Of a DNA stretch of 64,000 nucleotides, positions 51,601 to 62,786 are shown one piece after another (position 1 is the stretch's first letter; the number at the start of each line of letters is the position of its first letter). The translations under genes were made by a program, and so were the position numbers. The notes under the pieces are model-generated. The model ran no database searches. It worked only from the letters and a program-made list of their open reading frames with translations, and was not told the origin of the DNA. Origin of the DNA: Macrosoma leucophasiata (Eukaryota; Arthropoda; Insecta; Lepidoptera; Hedylidae); NCBI GenBank assembly GCA_036365455.1, contig JAWQUS010000023.1, positions 1,922,001 to 1,986,000 of the forward strand, given 5' to 3'.

Positions 51601-51820
51601 TTTATGTCATTAAGCTTACAGACAAGCAGATGGGTCACCTGATGGTGCGTGGTCACCGTCGCCTATGAACATTTGCACCAGGGGAGTTGGCAACGCGCTG
51701 CCAGCCCTGAAGGACTCTTTTGACGCCATTTTTGTAGCACCTAGGGAACACCTCAGAGGGAAGTTCGTTCCACAATTTACACGTTCTGGGCAGAAACGAA
51801 CGTGAAAACCGCACCGTTTT
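51601..51820 (-). pseudogene. Jockey-like LINE, C-terminus of ORF2
   Basis: Minus strand: VRFSRSFLPRTCKLWNELPS, EVFPRCYKNGVKRVLQGWQR and VANSPGANVHRRR. The reading frame joins the A-repeat's complement upstream, which is fortuitous. The 3' UTR GTGACCCATCTGCTTGTCTG ends at TTAATGACATAAAAA. Confidence 0.85.
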
Positions 51821-51821
51821 T

Positions 51822-52108
51822 ACTGGTGGTAGAGCTCCAGTGATGGAGCTCGCGGGCCTACGCACCATCGCATTAGCTGATTTACTTGCCACTAAATGGT
51901 AGTGTTCAGCACTATCGTGTTCCGGTCAAATGATTATGTACGGCCCTGTAATTTCCGGCACAGAGGCATAACACCTGAGGCCTCAGGAGTGGTAACGCAT
52001 CTGCATTTTGACCTTGGTCTTCGTGTAAGTGTCTATATACTGCATGACATCACTTAACATCAATGTGAACTGCATGTTGTTTGCCACTTCCGTAATATAA
52101 AAAAAAAT
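51822..52108 (+). repeat. A-repeat, full length
   Basis: ACTGGTGGTAGAGCTCC to poly(A). Directly abuts the LINE tail (opposite strand) and the next copy. Confidence 0.85.
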
Positions 52109-52303
52109 CTGCCGCTATATGATAGTGGTATGTAATGTATGGCCCCGTAATAACTATCATAGAGAAATTACACCTTTGGTCTCAGGGGTGCCAGCGCATG
52201 TATATTTTGACCTCTGGTTTTTATGTACATGTCTATGGGCTGCAGTCATCACTTAACATCCATCTGAGGTGCAAGCTTGTGCCACCTTCCTTACAAAAAA
52301 AAA
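52109..52303 (+). repeat. A-repeat, diverged subfamily, 5'-truncated
   Basis: CTGCCGCTATATGATAGTGG to CCACCTTCCTTACAAAAAAA. Tandem with the preceding copy. Confidence 0.8.
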
Positions 52304-52664
52304 TGTCGACAAACGTCATATAAGTAAGGTGCGAGAGAGATAACGCTTTACAGACCCGAAATAAGCCGAAGTTTTATGGAAGAATAAATATGGGTTCGTT
52401 ACTGTTGTCCCAGGGAACCCTAAAAGTCTCACAGCGCTGCACATGCAAATTGCGCGCCGGGTTCGTTTATTAGCAGAACGTAGTTTAGTTTTTAATTACC
52501 TTCTATTCACTTTTATTGTTATTTGAAATCCTTTGTAGACCCGCTACGTTCCGTTCGTAGCACGTAGCTAGTTTCGTAGAGCTCTCGTAGCGCTTATCGG
52601 CGCCAAGGCTACGTAATGTTCTTGGAAGTCTGGGTAAAATGGTTTCGTTTGTTATCCGAAGGCC
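52304..52664. repeat. Unassigned, with duplicated Y motif
   Basis: TGTTCTTGGAAGTCTGG...TATCCGAAGGCCAA (52617-52664) recurs at 53219-53270. TACGT/ACGTA motifs occur at 52545-52615. No gene. Confidence 0.4.
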
Positions 52665-52963
52665 AATTTTTTTTTTTTTTTTTTAATGTAATAAAAGTGG
52701 CAAACAAGCATGCAGTTCACATTGATGTTAAGTGATGACTGCAGCCTATAGACACCCACACAATGACCAGAGTTCAAAATGCAGATGCGCTGCCACTCCT
52801 GAGGCATTAGGTGATACGCCTCTGTGCCTGAAATTACAGGGCCGTACATTACCACCTGACCGGAACACGATAGTGCTGAACACTACCATTTAGCGGCAAG
52901 TTTATTAGGTAATGCGGTGGTGCCTACGCCCGCGAGCTCCGCCACTGGAACTCTACCACCAGT
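52665..52963 (-). repeat. A-repeat, full length, followed by A26
   Basis: Poly(T) to CTCTACCACCAGT, then about 26 A residues at 52964-52989. The A-run at the element's 5' end is unusual and may be the poly(A) of another plus-strand insertion. Confidence 0.85.
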
Positions 52964-53411
52964 AAAAAAAAAAAAAAAAAAAAAAAAAATTGAAGAATTT
53001 GTATTGGGTCGTCAGTGTTGCCCTGTGTTCTTTTCAGAACAATTTTTTGTGGAGGGTCTGAACTCTGCAATGGGGTGTATGTGCATAGACTGAATGGTCT
53101 TTCCAAATAATGTTTATAGTAAAATTTTGAGAAAAACATTGGCTTTAATTTGATTTGGTTTGGTCGTTCGCAGTACGTTGCTGATTTCATTGAACCTTCA
53201 TTGTGCTTAGCAGAGCGTTGTTCTTGAAAGTCTGGTTATGATTTAATTTGTTATTTATCTAAAGGCCAATCTACCTAAATCGAGTCAATCTGCTAGTTTG
53301 TTTAGATCGCAAAATGACTTTTGTGTGTAAACCTGAGTATATTGTTTTTGTAAGTACACCCAAACGGAAGAATAATACAGAGGTTTTGTCACTGATATTA
53401 GAACTGTTATC

Positions 53412-53650
53412 GTACTGCCTCAGAGGCCAAGCCTCTGGTGTGGCAACGCATCTACATTTAATTTCATGTAATATGTTGTGTAATCTACTGTCTAAAGGTT
53501 ACCTCAAATAAAAAGTTTCATTCATTCATACATTCATTCATTCATTCATACATTGAAACATCTGGTTTCATGTAGATGTTAATAAGCTACCGTATCATTT
53601 ACCATCAATGTTAACCGTATGCTTATTTGCCACTTCATTACATAAAAAAG
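53412..53650 (+). repeat. A-repeat, degenerate and interrupted
   Basis: GTGGCAACGCATCTACATTT, then a (CATT)n microsatellite (53519-53555), then ATCAATGTTAACCGTATGCT and TTTGCCACTTCATTACATAA. Confidence 0.5.
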
Positions 53651-53744
53651 TATACTACATGGTCCTTGTCTAAAGTTGAGTTTGAAATAGAAACCAAGCA
53701 TTGATGCAAATAACTACGACTTTGATGTAATAGTGTCGACAGTG

Positions 53745-54206
53745 GCATATGTAGAGTACAATCTAAACACCAAAAATGCGAAGCGTGTTTTTTCACTTTA
53801 TTCGTATATTTCAGGGAATATATCTAGGCTCAAGAAGACCATTTCTACATACTAATAATAATTAAAAAACACAAAATATATGAAAAAGAAACGAAACAAT
53901 TATAACATGGAAAGAATTTAATATATGAAAATTCCTCAAATGTAAAAATTTTAACACTTTCTCATCGAATGGAAAATATTCAATGTTACTAACCCGGGAC
54001 TCGAACCTAGGATATTAAATGTTGTTAAATTGAAATACAATCACTAAAACACCGAGCTAGTCGGTAGTTATGAGAATATTGTGTCACAAAGTTTATAGCT
54101 CAAACAGAGAGTAACCGCTATAAAAATATATTGGCCTATAACATCGCGCGAAATGCGTTATTATATACCATAACCACTTGTCACTAACGCGGAGTAGAAA
54201 CAAATA
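53745..54206 (-). repeat. Duplicated segment J with tRNA-like domain, copy 1
   Basis: Contains a minus-strand tRNA-like remnant (ACCGACTAGCTCGGTG...GGTTCGAGTCCCGGG, 54000-54066) and the block TGTGTCACAAAGTTTATAGC, ATATTGGCCTATAACATCG and CACTAACGCGGAGTAGA. The tail TTTTCCATTCGATGAG is like other B-type SINEs. Confidence 0.6.
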
Positions 54207-54257
54207 ATAAATGATGGATAATATCTTTATAAAAGATAGCAAAAATGTAAATATTTT

Positions 54258-54470
54258 ACACTACTAGCCTTAGTGACGAAGTTCAAGAGCGTACGGACCA
54301 CCGCATTACCTAAAAATAGTAGTATCCAGAATGTGGTGTCAAGACTGACGTGATTTGAGACCGTGCAAATGTCTGACCGTGTAATTTCTATTATAGTTAA
54401 AGAAATTAGGGCCCAGAAATGGGCCATATCTGTATTTTGACTCAATGGTCACCTATCTATGTGGACTGGA
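54258..54470 (+). repeat. A-repeat, very degenerate
   Basis: ACTACTAGCCTTAGTGACGA, GGACCACCGCATTACCTA, GACCGTGTAATTTCTAT and ATATCTGTATTTTGACTC keep the A order. Confidence 0.55.
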
Positions 54471-54489
54471 TATATAAAGTGAAAAAAAC

Positions 54490-54818
54490 AATATAGCTTA
54501 GCGGAGTACAAATTAAGCACCATGGATGCGAAGCATTTATTTATAAATAATCCAATGTCACTTATAGACCCGGAGATTAAACTTGGGATGACAAACCTAT
54601 CCTAATGTCAAAACCCCTTTTAAAAAATAGAATAAAAAAAACCTATTGTAATACAACTACCAGAATACCAAGCCAGTTGACGGTTATGAGAACATAGTGT
54701 CACAACATTTATAGCTTAAACAGAGTCTAAAATGTATAAGTATAAAAATATATTGGCCTATAAAATCGCGAAACGCGTTATTACCTACCATTACCACTTA
54801 TCACGAAAGCGGAGTAGA
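54490..54818 (-). repeat. Duplicated segment J, copy 2
   Basis: TAGTGTCACAACATTTATAG, AAATATATTGGCCTATAAAA and CACGAAAGCGGAGTAGATGA match copy 1. The tRNA-like part is almost lost (AGACCCGGAGATTAAACTTG). Confidence 0.6.
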
Positions 54819-55110
54819 TGAGCATTTGCTGTTTTTTATATAAGCATCTGAGAATATAATGAATAGATAGGAAGGGCGGAGTATGAATGTGGTAGAGATC
54901 TGGTGTAAGAGCTCGAAGGTGATCTCTTTGAATATTGTGAAGGTTGGAAAGAACAATGGCGTGTGAAAGAACAAATTTATGTGTATAAAGTTGGAGTGTA
55001 TTTATAAACCATTTGCACAGATAGTACTTAAATATTTTTCTACGTTTTTTGAACACATTATGTAACTTAATAAAAGCTAGGTTATAAAAAACATAAACTA
55101 AAAGAATTAT

Positions 55111-55405
55111 ACTGGTGGTAGAGCTCCAGTGACGGAGCTCGCGGGCGTAGGCACCACCGCATTACCTAATATACTTGCCTCTAAATGGTAGTGTTCAGCA
55201 CTATCGTGTTCCGGTCAGGTGGTAATGTACGGCCCTGTAATTTCAGGCACAGAGGCCATAACACCTTAGGCCTCAGGAGTGGCAGCGCATCTGCATTTTG
55301 ACCTCTGGTCATTGTGTGGGTGTCTATAGGCTGCAGTCATCACTTAACATCAATGTGAACTACATGCTTGTTTGCCACTTTTATTACATAAAAAAAAAAA
55401 AAAAA
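55111..55405 (+). repeat. A-repeat, full length
   Basis: ACTGGTGGTAGAGCTCC to 17 A residues; among the least diverged copies. Confidence 0.85.
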
Positions 55406-56235
55406 CTAATTGAACATTATTTATGCGCCATATCAATTCCAACATCGATGTTGTATATAAACATATTGCTATATATTGTGTAACAGATACCAAGAAATTA
55501 TTTTTATTTCTTTACTATTACTACTCGTCCGCTATAACTAGATTAAATAAATCATAATCATTCCTGAATATGAGGTCTCCAGTTTGACATGCAATTCATT
55601 TTAATCAATGTGATCGATATAATATAATCGATATCGATTCATTTGTTATCTGTCAGCTGTCTGTCATTCAGTGCTGGTGTTATCTGTCACTTCAGTCAGA
55701 TTCTGTCACTTTTTGCGGTGTATTGTTTTGTATGTAAAATTTTCTTCGATTAGTTAGGATTTTTTTTTAATTTAGGGCTGTTTTTGGACTAATAGATATT
55801 GCTCTTCTTGTTTATGATTGTTGGAAGCAGCCGATTTTTCCGAAAGATTCCAATTTTGCTTCACAACTTGATATCAGTAACATAACCTACAAAACTTTAA
55901 ACCTACTTATCATTTTTTCCTAAATGTTTTGACGAAAAAATTGTATATCATTCAACATCCATTCCTGAGGAATGGATGTTGAATTATTAGCAATATTTTA
56001 AAGCTGAAGACAGTGAGTATTTCACTGACATAAAAACATGTATGGAAGTTCGCCATTGTTCTTTCTTTGAGTAAGAACCTAGCACTGGGGTACCATAGAT
56101 CAAGCGTTCTGACCCGAAATTGCGCAAATATGTAGTACCCTGGGAGGTTACTAAATTTGTTCTGTTAATTATCTCTGCGGCGTAATAAGAATTAAAATGT
56201 ATATGTAATGTATATATTTATATTGTATATTTTAA
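55406..56235. other. No gene; contains a 35-bp palindrome
   Basis: ATCTGTCA-type repeats (55650-55705) and GATCGATATAATATAATCGAT at 55611 (short imperfect palindrome). A perfect palindrome lies at 55950-55984 (17-bp arms ATTCAACATCCATTCCT, 1-nt centre). Confidence 0.5.
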
Positions 56236-56517
56236 GTAATTAAGGTGGCAAACAAGCATGCAGCTCACATTGATGTTAAGTGATGACTGCAGCCTATAGA
56301 CATCTACACAAAAACCGGAGGTCAAAATGCAGATGCGTGACAAATTCTGAGGTATAAAGTGTTATGTCTCTGTGCCGGAAATTACAGAGTCATACATTGC
56401 CATCTGACCGGAACTCGATAGTGCTGAACACTATCATTTAACGGCAAGTATATTAATGTATAGCAATGCGGTGGCGCCTACGCCTGCGAGCTCTATCACT
56501 GGAGCTCTATCACCAGT
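56236..56517 (-). repeat. A-repeat, full length
   Basis: TAATTAAGGTGGCAAAC to CTCTATCACCAGT. The poly(T) has decayed. Confidence 0.8.
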
Positions 56518-56524
56518 AAAAAGT

Positions 56525-56845
56525 ATATGTTAATACTTCGCTCAAACTCAAACACAGCTGGACCGATTTGGAGGCCAGAAAGGGTTTAATTTCGTTAATA
56601 GGTGAGAAAATATGAAGAAATTTTAAGGGAAATAGAAATCTATACTTATAACTATTTAATATATAAAATTCTCGTGTCACAGTTTTCGTTGCCATACTCC
56701 TCCGAAACGGCTTGACCGATTTTGATGAAATTTTTTGGGCTTATCCGGTATCTATGAGAATCGGCCAACATCTATTTTTCATAACATTTTAAAAATTTTT
56801 TTTTGTATTTTCTAGGGCGATACGAAATTTGCCCGGACAGCTAGT
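56525..56845 (+). mobile_element. Two Lep1-like Helitron fragments
   Basis: 56525-56645 is a partial minus-strand third-subfamily copy (AGCTGGACCGATTTGGAGGC). 56660-56845 is a plus-strand fourth-subfamily copy (ATATATAAAATTCTCGTGTC to GCCCGGACAGCTAGT). Confidence 0.65.
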
Positions 56846-57690
56846 ACTTATAATAAAACTGTAGAAGTGTAAATTCTGTACATTGAAAATATTGAAAAAA
56901 AAAATACATGGGGATGTTACTAGATTGATACCGAACACAAATATGTGATTAGATTTTTTTTGTCTATCTGTCTGTTTGTTCAAGCATCACACAAATGATG
57001 ACGATTAAACTTGGTATAATACTTTGATATATGGCGCACAACACTGGGTACTTTTTATACCGGAAAAATGTCTGTTTGTCTGTGTGCACAAAGCACGCTA
57101 ATTTAAAAAATGGCTTATCCGATTTGCAGTTTTCATAAATATATTGTGGTTAGTTTCACTTACCATTTAGTGTGCGTTTCATGTCAATCAGTTCAGAAAT
57201 AAAAAAGTTACGACAATTTAAAGGATATCGAATATTTTAAAACTATTCTGTATTTATCTTCTATCGTTTTTAGGGTTAAAAAAGTAAAAGGTAAAAATAA
57301 ACACTATTACTACTCCTCCGCTGTCTGCCTGCCTGTCCGTCGATCCGTCTGTCTGTCACCAGGCTGTATCTCATAAACAGTGAAAGCTAGAAAGTTAAAA
57401 TTTTCACAAATTATGTATTTCTGTTACCGCTATAACGACAAAATTAAATATACTAATAATAAGAAAATTAAAAGATAAAGGGGTCCAAAGGGGCATACAA
57501 TAAACATGTGTGTGTTTTTTCGTATACTTTTTGCTCGATTTCTATTACGGTAGCAAGAAGACGCTTAAAATTTTTACAGAATTTTTAGGTCTTATGTTGT
57601 ATATTACCTTCCAACAAACGTAATTTTTATGGCATTTTTTATAGGGAACCTTTTATGCACGAGTTCGACTCGCACTTGGCCGGTTTTTTT
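56846..57690. repeat. Old dispersed repeats
   Basis: GTCTGTTTGTTCAAGCATCA and GATGACGATTAAACTTGGTA near 56970-57020. A second block from about 57310 with GTCTGTCTGTCACCAGGCTG ends at CGACTCGCACTTGGCCGG, partner to CGGCCAAGTGCGCGTCG at 17729. No coding sequence recognised. Confidence 0.45.
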
Positions 57691-57699
57691 CCTGTTAGT

Positions 57700-57880
57700 A
57701 AAATTAAGTATATCGCATAGCAGCGTCCCGGCATAAAACATTCGTCGCTATGATCACCATTCAGCATGCCAAGCGTGGCAATTATGACATATTCTTTCCT
57801 TATGATGCACAACACTTTTAGGAGCATCTTCGGGAAAGGCTTTGTCCAGCGGAGACGGGTGGACGTCATGTAATTATGAT
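57700..57880 (+). mobile_element. LINE 3' end (family M), copy 2
   Basis: GCACAACACTTTTAGGAGC, GGGAAAGGCTTTGTCCAGCG and GATAATGGTGATGG parallel 22620-22860. Merges into the microsatellite. Confidence 0.6.
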
Positions 57881-58246
57881 AATGGTGATGGTGGTGGTGG
57901 CGTTAGTGGTGTTGGTGGCATAGGTGTTGTTGGTGACTCTGGTGGTGGTGTTGGTGGCGTTAGTGGTGCTGGCGGTGGTTTTTAGTGGCGATGTAAGCAT
58001 TGGGGGCGTTGGTGACGTTGGTGGTGTAGTTTTGGAGGCGTTGGTGGCATTGCTTGTGGTGGTGGTGGTGGTGGTTTTGGTGGTGTTTGTGTCATTGGTG
58101 GCATTGGTGGCGTAGGTGTTTGGTGTCGGTGATGGCGTTGGTGGCGATTGTAGTGGTGGCGGTGGTGGAGATGGTAGTGATGACAGTGGTGGTGGTGGTG
58201 ATGGTAGTGGTGACTATGATGGTGGTGGTGTTGATGGCATTAGAGG
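57881..58246 (+). repeat. GGTGGTGNT-rich microsatellite/minisatellite
   Basis: About 365 bp of GGTGGTG, GGCGTTGGTGG and TGATGG units. Grows out of the TGATGG tail of the LINE. The Val/Trp-rich ORFs across it are artefacts. Confidence 0.85.
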
Positions 58247-58366
58247 TTTAAAATGCACAACGTTAATATTAATTTTTTATGCATAAATCTATCTTTTATC
58301 TTTTATTCTCTGTTAGAAGCACTAATTGACTGAAACTTTACAAAAGTTTATAATTATCTATATATT

Positions 58367-58714
58367 ATATAAAAATCAATTGTTAGTCTTTCTAAAACTC
58401 GAGAACGGATCTACCGATTTGGCTAATTTTGGTTTTGAATGATTTCTGGAAGCCCAGAAAAGGTTTAAAAGGTTAGAAAATATGTAGAAATTTAAAGAAA
58501 ATAGTAAAAACCACAATTTCATTTTCGCATACAAATAGTCCGTATCTATCAAACCTTTGACACATTATTTCATTCTGAGGCAATACGAAGTATGCCGGGT
58601 CAACTAGTAAACAATAAATTTCATTTTTCCCATACAAATAGTCCGTACACCAATCAAACCATTGACACGTTATTTAAATTTGAAGCGATACGAATTTTTT
58701 TGTGTCAGCTAGTA
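58367..58714 (+). mobile_element. Lep1-like Helitron plus duplicated 3' end
   Basis: 58367-58608, TCTATATATTATATAAAAAT to GGGTCAACTAGT. The 3' portion (ACAAATAGTCCGTA...GTCAGCTAGT) then repeats at 58609-58714. Confidence 0.7.
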
Positions 58715-59155
58715 TTACAATATATTTATTTTATTATTTATTTTTGTTATTCAGCAATATAATCGGATTCGAAATAACATTAACAACGTTATCATTTAAA
58801 ACAGATACAAATACACTCTATTTTCCAATTTGAACCTCATTAAATATGAGTTGTTAATTTAGGGGTGTGCTACAATGCGGTGAATATTTTCAGGCTTAAT
58901 TACTTGGCAACTACTTTTAAGCCCGGCTTAACATGCTGTTTATTATGCTGCTATTGTATTCGTATCGTGTAAGGGAAGAAAACTGTTTCAAATTTATATA
59001 ATATATATTAGGATAGATAGATCATTTATAATTTAGTTAAAATTATACTTTTTTTTTTAAATTATATTTATGAAAACATTAGAAAATATGTACATCGAAG
59101 CAAACCAAAAGTCACCAAGACTTGTCCGGTATGCTTAGGCGAATCAGTTACTGTT
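58715..59155. other. Unassigned; short repeat at 58902-58932
   Basis: ACTTGGCAACTACTTTTAAG and CCCGGCTTAAC recur inverted at 63950-63980 (one mismatch). Otherwise AT-rich. Confidence 0.45.
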
Positions 59156-59329
59156 ACTGGTGGTAGAGCTCCAGTGACAAAGCTCGCGGGCGTAGGCACC
59201 ACCGCATTACTTAATATACTTGCAGCTAAATGGTAGTGTTCAGCACTATCGTGTTCCGGTCAGATGGTAATGTACGGCCCTGTAATTTCCGGAACAAAGG
59301 TGTAACACCTTAGGCCTCAGGAGTGGCAA
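59156..59329 (+). repeat. A-repeat, 3'-truncated
   Basis: ACTGGTGGTAGAGCTCC to CAGGAGTGGCAAG. Breaks at the Helitron junction. Confidence 0.8.
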
Positions 59330-59519
59330 GTCTGTTTGGCGGGGCTAATCTTGGGAACGGATAGACCGATTTTAACGGGATTTTCACTGGCCGATAGCTG
59401 ATGTGATAAGAAGTAACTTAGGCTACTTTTATAGTAGCTGCGCCCCCGTCTTCGTCCGAGTAGATATTGAACAATCATATTTTTTCTCACGTGGACGAAG
59501 TCGCGGGCACAGCTAGTAA
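59330..59519 (+). mobile_element. Lep1-type Helitron, 5'-truncated
   Basis: TCTGTTTGGCGGGGCTAATC to GGGCACAGCTAGT, with the CGTCTTCGTCCGAG / GTGGACGAAGTCGCGGG hairpin. Confidence 0.75.
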
Positions 59520-59557
59520 TATAATATAATTATACAAAGCTATTACTACTAGATAAT

Positions 59558-59911
59558 AATATAATAATAATGGCAACCCATTATACGTCCCACTGCTGGG
59601 CACGAGTCTCTCCCCTTTTTGGGGGAGGCCTGGAGCTTACTCCACCACGCTGCTCCAATGCGGATTGGTGGAGGTGGGTGGGTTAGTGGCCAACCCGCTG
59701 CCGGATGTTTTCAAACCGCCCATAAGGCCTCCGACTAGGTTTAACGACTGCTATCTATCGATAGCAACCGGGACCGACGGCTTAACGTGCCCTCCGAAGC
59801 ACGGAAACGCGCATTTAATTTGCCACTAGCGGTCACCCATCACACTACCCGACCGCGCCTGTAGTGCTTAACCGAGCAGATCGCTTACGATCTACACCAG
59901 CCGCTGGGCCA
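59558..59911 (-). mobile_element. 5S-SINE, near full length, with 24-bp TSD
   Basis: Flanked by a perfect 24-bp duplication (59534-59557 and 59912-59935, beginning ACAAAGCTATTACTACTAGA). Minus strand starts TGGCCCAGCGGCTGGTGTAG and has the 5S-like GGCGCGGTCGGGTAGTGTGA and TGGGTGACCGC. About 10 bp shorter at the 5' end than the 36228 copy. Confidence 0.95.
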
Positions 59912-59935
59912 ACAAAGCTATTACTACTAGATAAT

Positions 59936-60399
59936 CCCATTAAATTTACATTTTAAAGGTATTATCTAATATAAAATTAGTTACGCATCAAGTCGAGTGA
60001 ACTTCCTTATTCAAAAGCAATCAACCGCTTCCAATTCGACCGTCCTTCGCGCATTTATCATCTGATGAATAAATACACAAGATTTTATTCGTAATCTTTT
60101 GTATTTTAAATTAAAATGTTGAATGCGCAAGAACGTGGTCAGGAATTAAATTTTTGGGGTCGACAAAGGAAAATTAATAGGTACATTTAAGCATACATGC
60201 AAACATTTACCATTCGCCATTTACGTTTTCTTCATGTAATAGACCTTATTTGCGTTTCAGGTCCGCAATTTGACCAATCTAAGAGCTTCGTTGCTGTTGG
60301 CCAGTAACATTTTATCAATCCGAATAATGTAAAGCGGAAAAATACTCGTATATTTTATTTTATTTACTGTAACTTCAAGTGTACGCACACTTGAGTTAC
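59936..60399. other. Mostly unassigned
   Basis: Shares GGTATTATCTAATATAAAATTAGTTACGCA and ATCAACCGCT with 61370-61440, so a short diverged duplicate. Faint Gly-SINE traces (TACATGCAAACATTTAC) at 60194. Confidence 0.4.
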
Positions 60400-60408
60400 A
60401 GCAAATAA

Positions 60409-60685
60409 ACGTAACTTCACGCCTGTAATCCCCGAAGGGGTAGGCAGAGGTAAATGCATGCATTCAAGCATACATGCAAACACCCACGATTCGCCGGTTA
60501 CGTTTTGGCCCATGTAACAGGTGGCGAGCCTGTTGACATCTCCGGGCACATTACCAAACTTTTGAGGTACTGGGAAATTTCCAGAAAATGGAAAAATCCC
60601 AATAGAACCAGAGATAAAGGCTTTTTCACCATTATCTCTGATAACCCCCTACCCGGGAATCGAAGCTCAGCGTAGTAGTAGTGGT
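60409..60685 (-). mobile_element. Gly-SINE, 5'-truncated, with TSD
   Basis: ACGTAACTTCACGCCTGTAA to GTAGTAGTAGTGGT. TSD AGCAAATAA at 60400-60408 and 60686-60694. The A box is missing. Confidence 0.88.
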
Positions 60686-60800
60686 AGCAAATAATTATAT
60701 TCATTCATTTCATTTCACCATCACTCCGACGACGTCTCATCAATACGACTACACGGGTCATTTTACAGGGTCACTTAAAATGCTCTACCCTTCATTCATT

Positions 60801-60967
60801 TGTACGGCCCTGTAATTTCCGGCACAGAGGTATAACACCTTAGACCTCAGGAGTGGTAATTGCATTTTGACCTTGGTCTTCATATGGGTGTCGTCTATAG
60901 GCGCAATCATCACTTAACATCAATGTGAACTGCATGCTTGTTTGCCACTTCTATTACATAAAAAAAA
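60801..60967 (+). repeat. A-repeat, 5'-truncated
   Basis: TTGTACGGCCCTGTAATTTC to poly(A), with small internal deletions. Confidence 0.8.
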
Positions 60968-61015
60968 GCTCCATTCCTATTACAATGCTAATATGTAGAG
61001 TTTGTAGTAAAATGT

Positions 61016-61325
61016 CTCGGTAGCCTAGTGGTAGCAGGCCACTACTACTACGCTGTGGTCCTGGGTTCGATTCTCGGGTAGGAGGTTATCAGAGATAATG
61101 GTGTAAAGTCCTTTATCTCTAGTTGTATTGGGATTTTTTCATTTTCTGGAAATTTCCCAATACCTCGAAGTTTGGTAATGTGCCCGGAGATGTCAACAGG
61201 CTCGCCACCTGTTACATGGGCCTAAAACGTAACCGGCGAATGGTGGGTGTTTGCATGTATGCTAGAATGCATGTATCCTACGTACCTCTGCCTACCCCTT
61301 CGGGGATTACAAGCGTGAAGTTACG
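61016..61325 (+). mobile_element. Gly-SINE, full length, with TSD
   Basis: CTCGGTAGCCTAGTGGTAGC to GTGAAGTTACG. TSD TTGTAGTAAAATGT at 61002-61015 and 61326-61339. A box TAGCCTAGTGG and B box GGTTCGATTC remain intact. Confidence 0.93.
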
Positions 61326-61494
61326 TTGTAGTAAAATGTAGTTTTATACTACATTTCAAGGGACCACCTAAAATAAAATTAGTTACGCACCAAGCTTAGT
61401 GAACTTCCGCATTTGAAAGCAATCAACCGCTACCAAACCGACCGCCCTTCGTCCAGTTATGTGTACACAAGATATTTAGTCTGACTACTTTCTA

Positions 61495-62090
61495 GAAAAT
61501 CAAACTCAAAAACTCAAAAATTCATTTAATCACTTGGAAATAATAGAATTTGCTTGTGATAGGTCAAATTACAAATATAAAATTAAAGCGAATAACAACT
61601 GATACGTTGATTAATATGTCAAAGTAAAAAAAAAATAATAATAATAGTCCAAAAATACTTAATGATAAAAATAGGTATCAACAGAATGTTCCATACTTTC
61701 TTTTACAAACGGCAAGATAAGACAAAACAAAAAAATATGGGACATTCTTTGTCATTCACTGGCAGTGTTCCAAAGCCCACATTACTGAGAAAAAACCTGC
61801 CAAAACAAAACTCAGTAGGGTCTTTTCAAAATATGTTCCTTAAAACTATTTTCACAATATGACACTTATAACTATGTTTTACAATATCAAGTACAATGCA
61901 CATTAATTTCACAAAATTATTGTTTAGTCTTGTGGAGCTAGACCAGCATTTGTCCAGGCATCTCTATCCTTTAGATAGTCATCGAGTCTATAGTACGCAT
62001 TTTTACATAGTGTGCGTTTAATAAATGACTTAAATTTATTATCTGTAAGTTCAAGAATGTCAATTTCCCGGAATATTCGAGATTGAGGTG
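61495..62090 (-). pseudogene. CR1-like LINE, C-terminus of ORF2 plus 3' UTR
   Basis: Minus strand from about 62090 encodes SRIFREIDILELTDNKFKSF, IKRTLCKNAYYRLDDYLKDR and DAWTNAGLAPQD, with TAA at 61924-61926. The rest (61495-61923) is 3' UTR shared with 14666-15085. This links the two as one family. The polymerase core is absent. Confidence 0.8.
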
Positions 62091-62254
62091 CTATTATTTA
62101 AAGAGGCTGACAGGTAGACTAAAGTACAAAGTAAAGTTGGCTTAAGATATTAAGACGAAGTATCATTTAAGTATTATTAAAGATGTGGACATAGTGTGGG
62201 GTAGGTAAGTGGTATTATATTTTTATAAGGCTGCTTTAATCTCTGTAATAGTGT

Positions 62255-62400
62255 ATTTGCCGAATAGGTAAGCAGAGGCAAACACTCACGATTCACCAGT
62301 TAAGTTTTGTTCCATGCAAGTTTATTGATATCTCCCGACTCATAATCAGTGGCGTTTGCCGCATTGGTATGGGCAAAATTCCAGAAAATAAAAAAGATCT
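62255..62400 (-). repeat. Gly-SINE, very degenerate
   Basis: GGTAAGCAGAGGCAAACACT, CACGATTCACCAGTTAAGTT, GATATCTCCCGACTC and AAATTCCAGAAAATAAAAAA keep the minus-strand order. Confidence 0.5.
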
Positions 62401-62411
62401 AATAGCATTTA

Positions 62412-62733
62412 CCTCTTTTATTTATGTCATGGAAGTGGCAAACAAGCATGTAGTTCATATTGATGTTAAGTGATGACTGCAGCCTATAAGCACCCACACA
62501 AAGACCAAGGTCAAAATGCAGATGCGTTACCACTCTTGAGGCCTTAGGTGTTATGCCTCTATGCTGGAAATTACAGGGCCGTACATTACCACCTGACCGG
62601 AACACGATAGTGATGAACATTACTATTTAGCGGCAAGTAAATAAGGTAATGAAAGATTTAAAAAAAATCGTATAAATAAAAAAAAATATATATATATAAT
62701 AAATATAATATTAATAATATATAATATTAATAT

Positions 62734-62786
<53 letters not shown>

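Noticed and set aside
51653..51892. 79-aa minus-strand ORF as one protein
   Set aside because: The first third is read from the complement of an A-repeat; only the LINE part is meaningful.
58054..58251. Val- or Trp-rich ORFs
   Set aside because: Produced by reading a GGTGGTG microsatellite.
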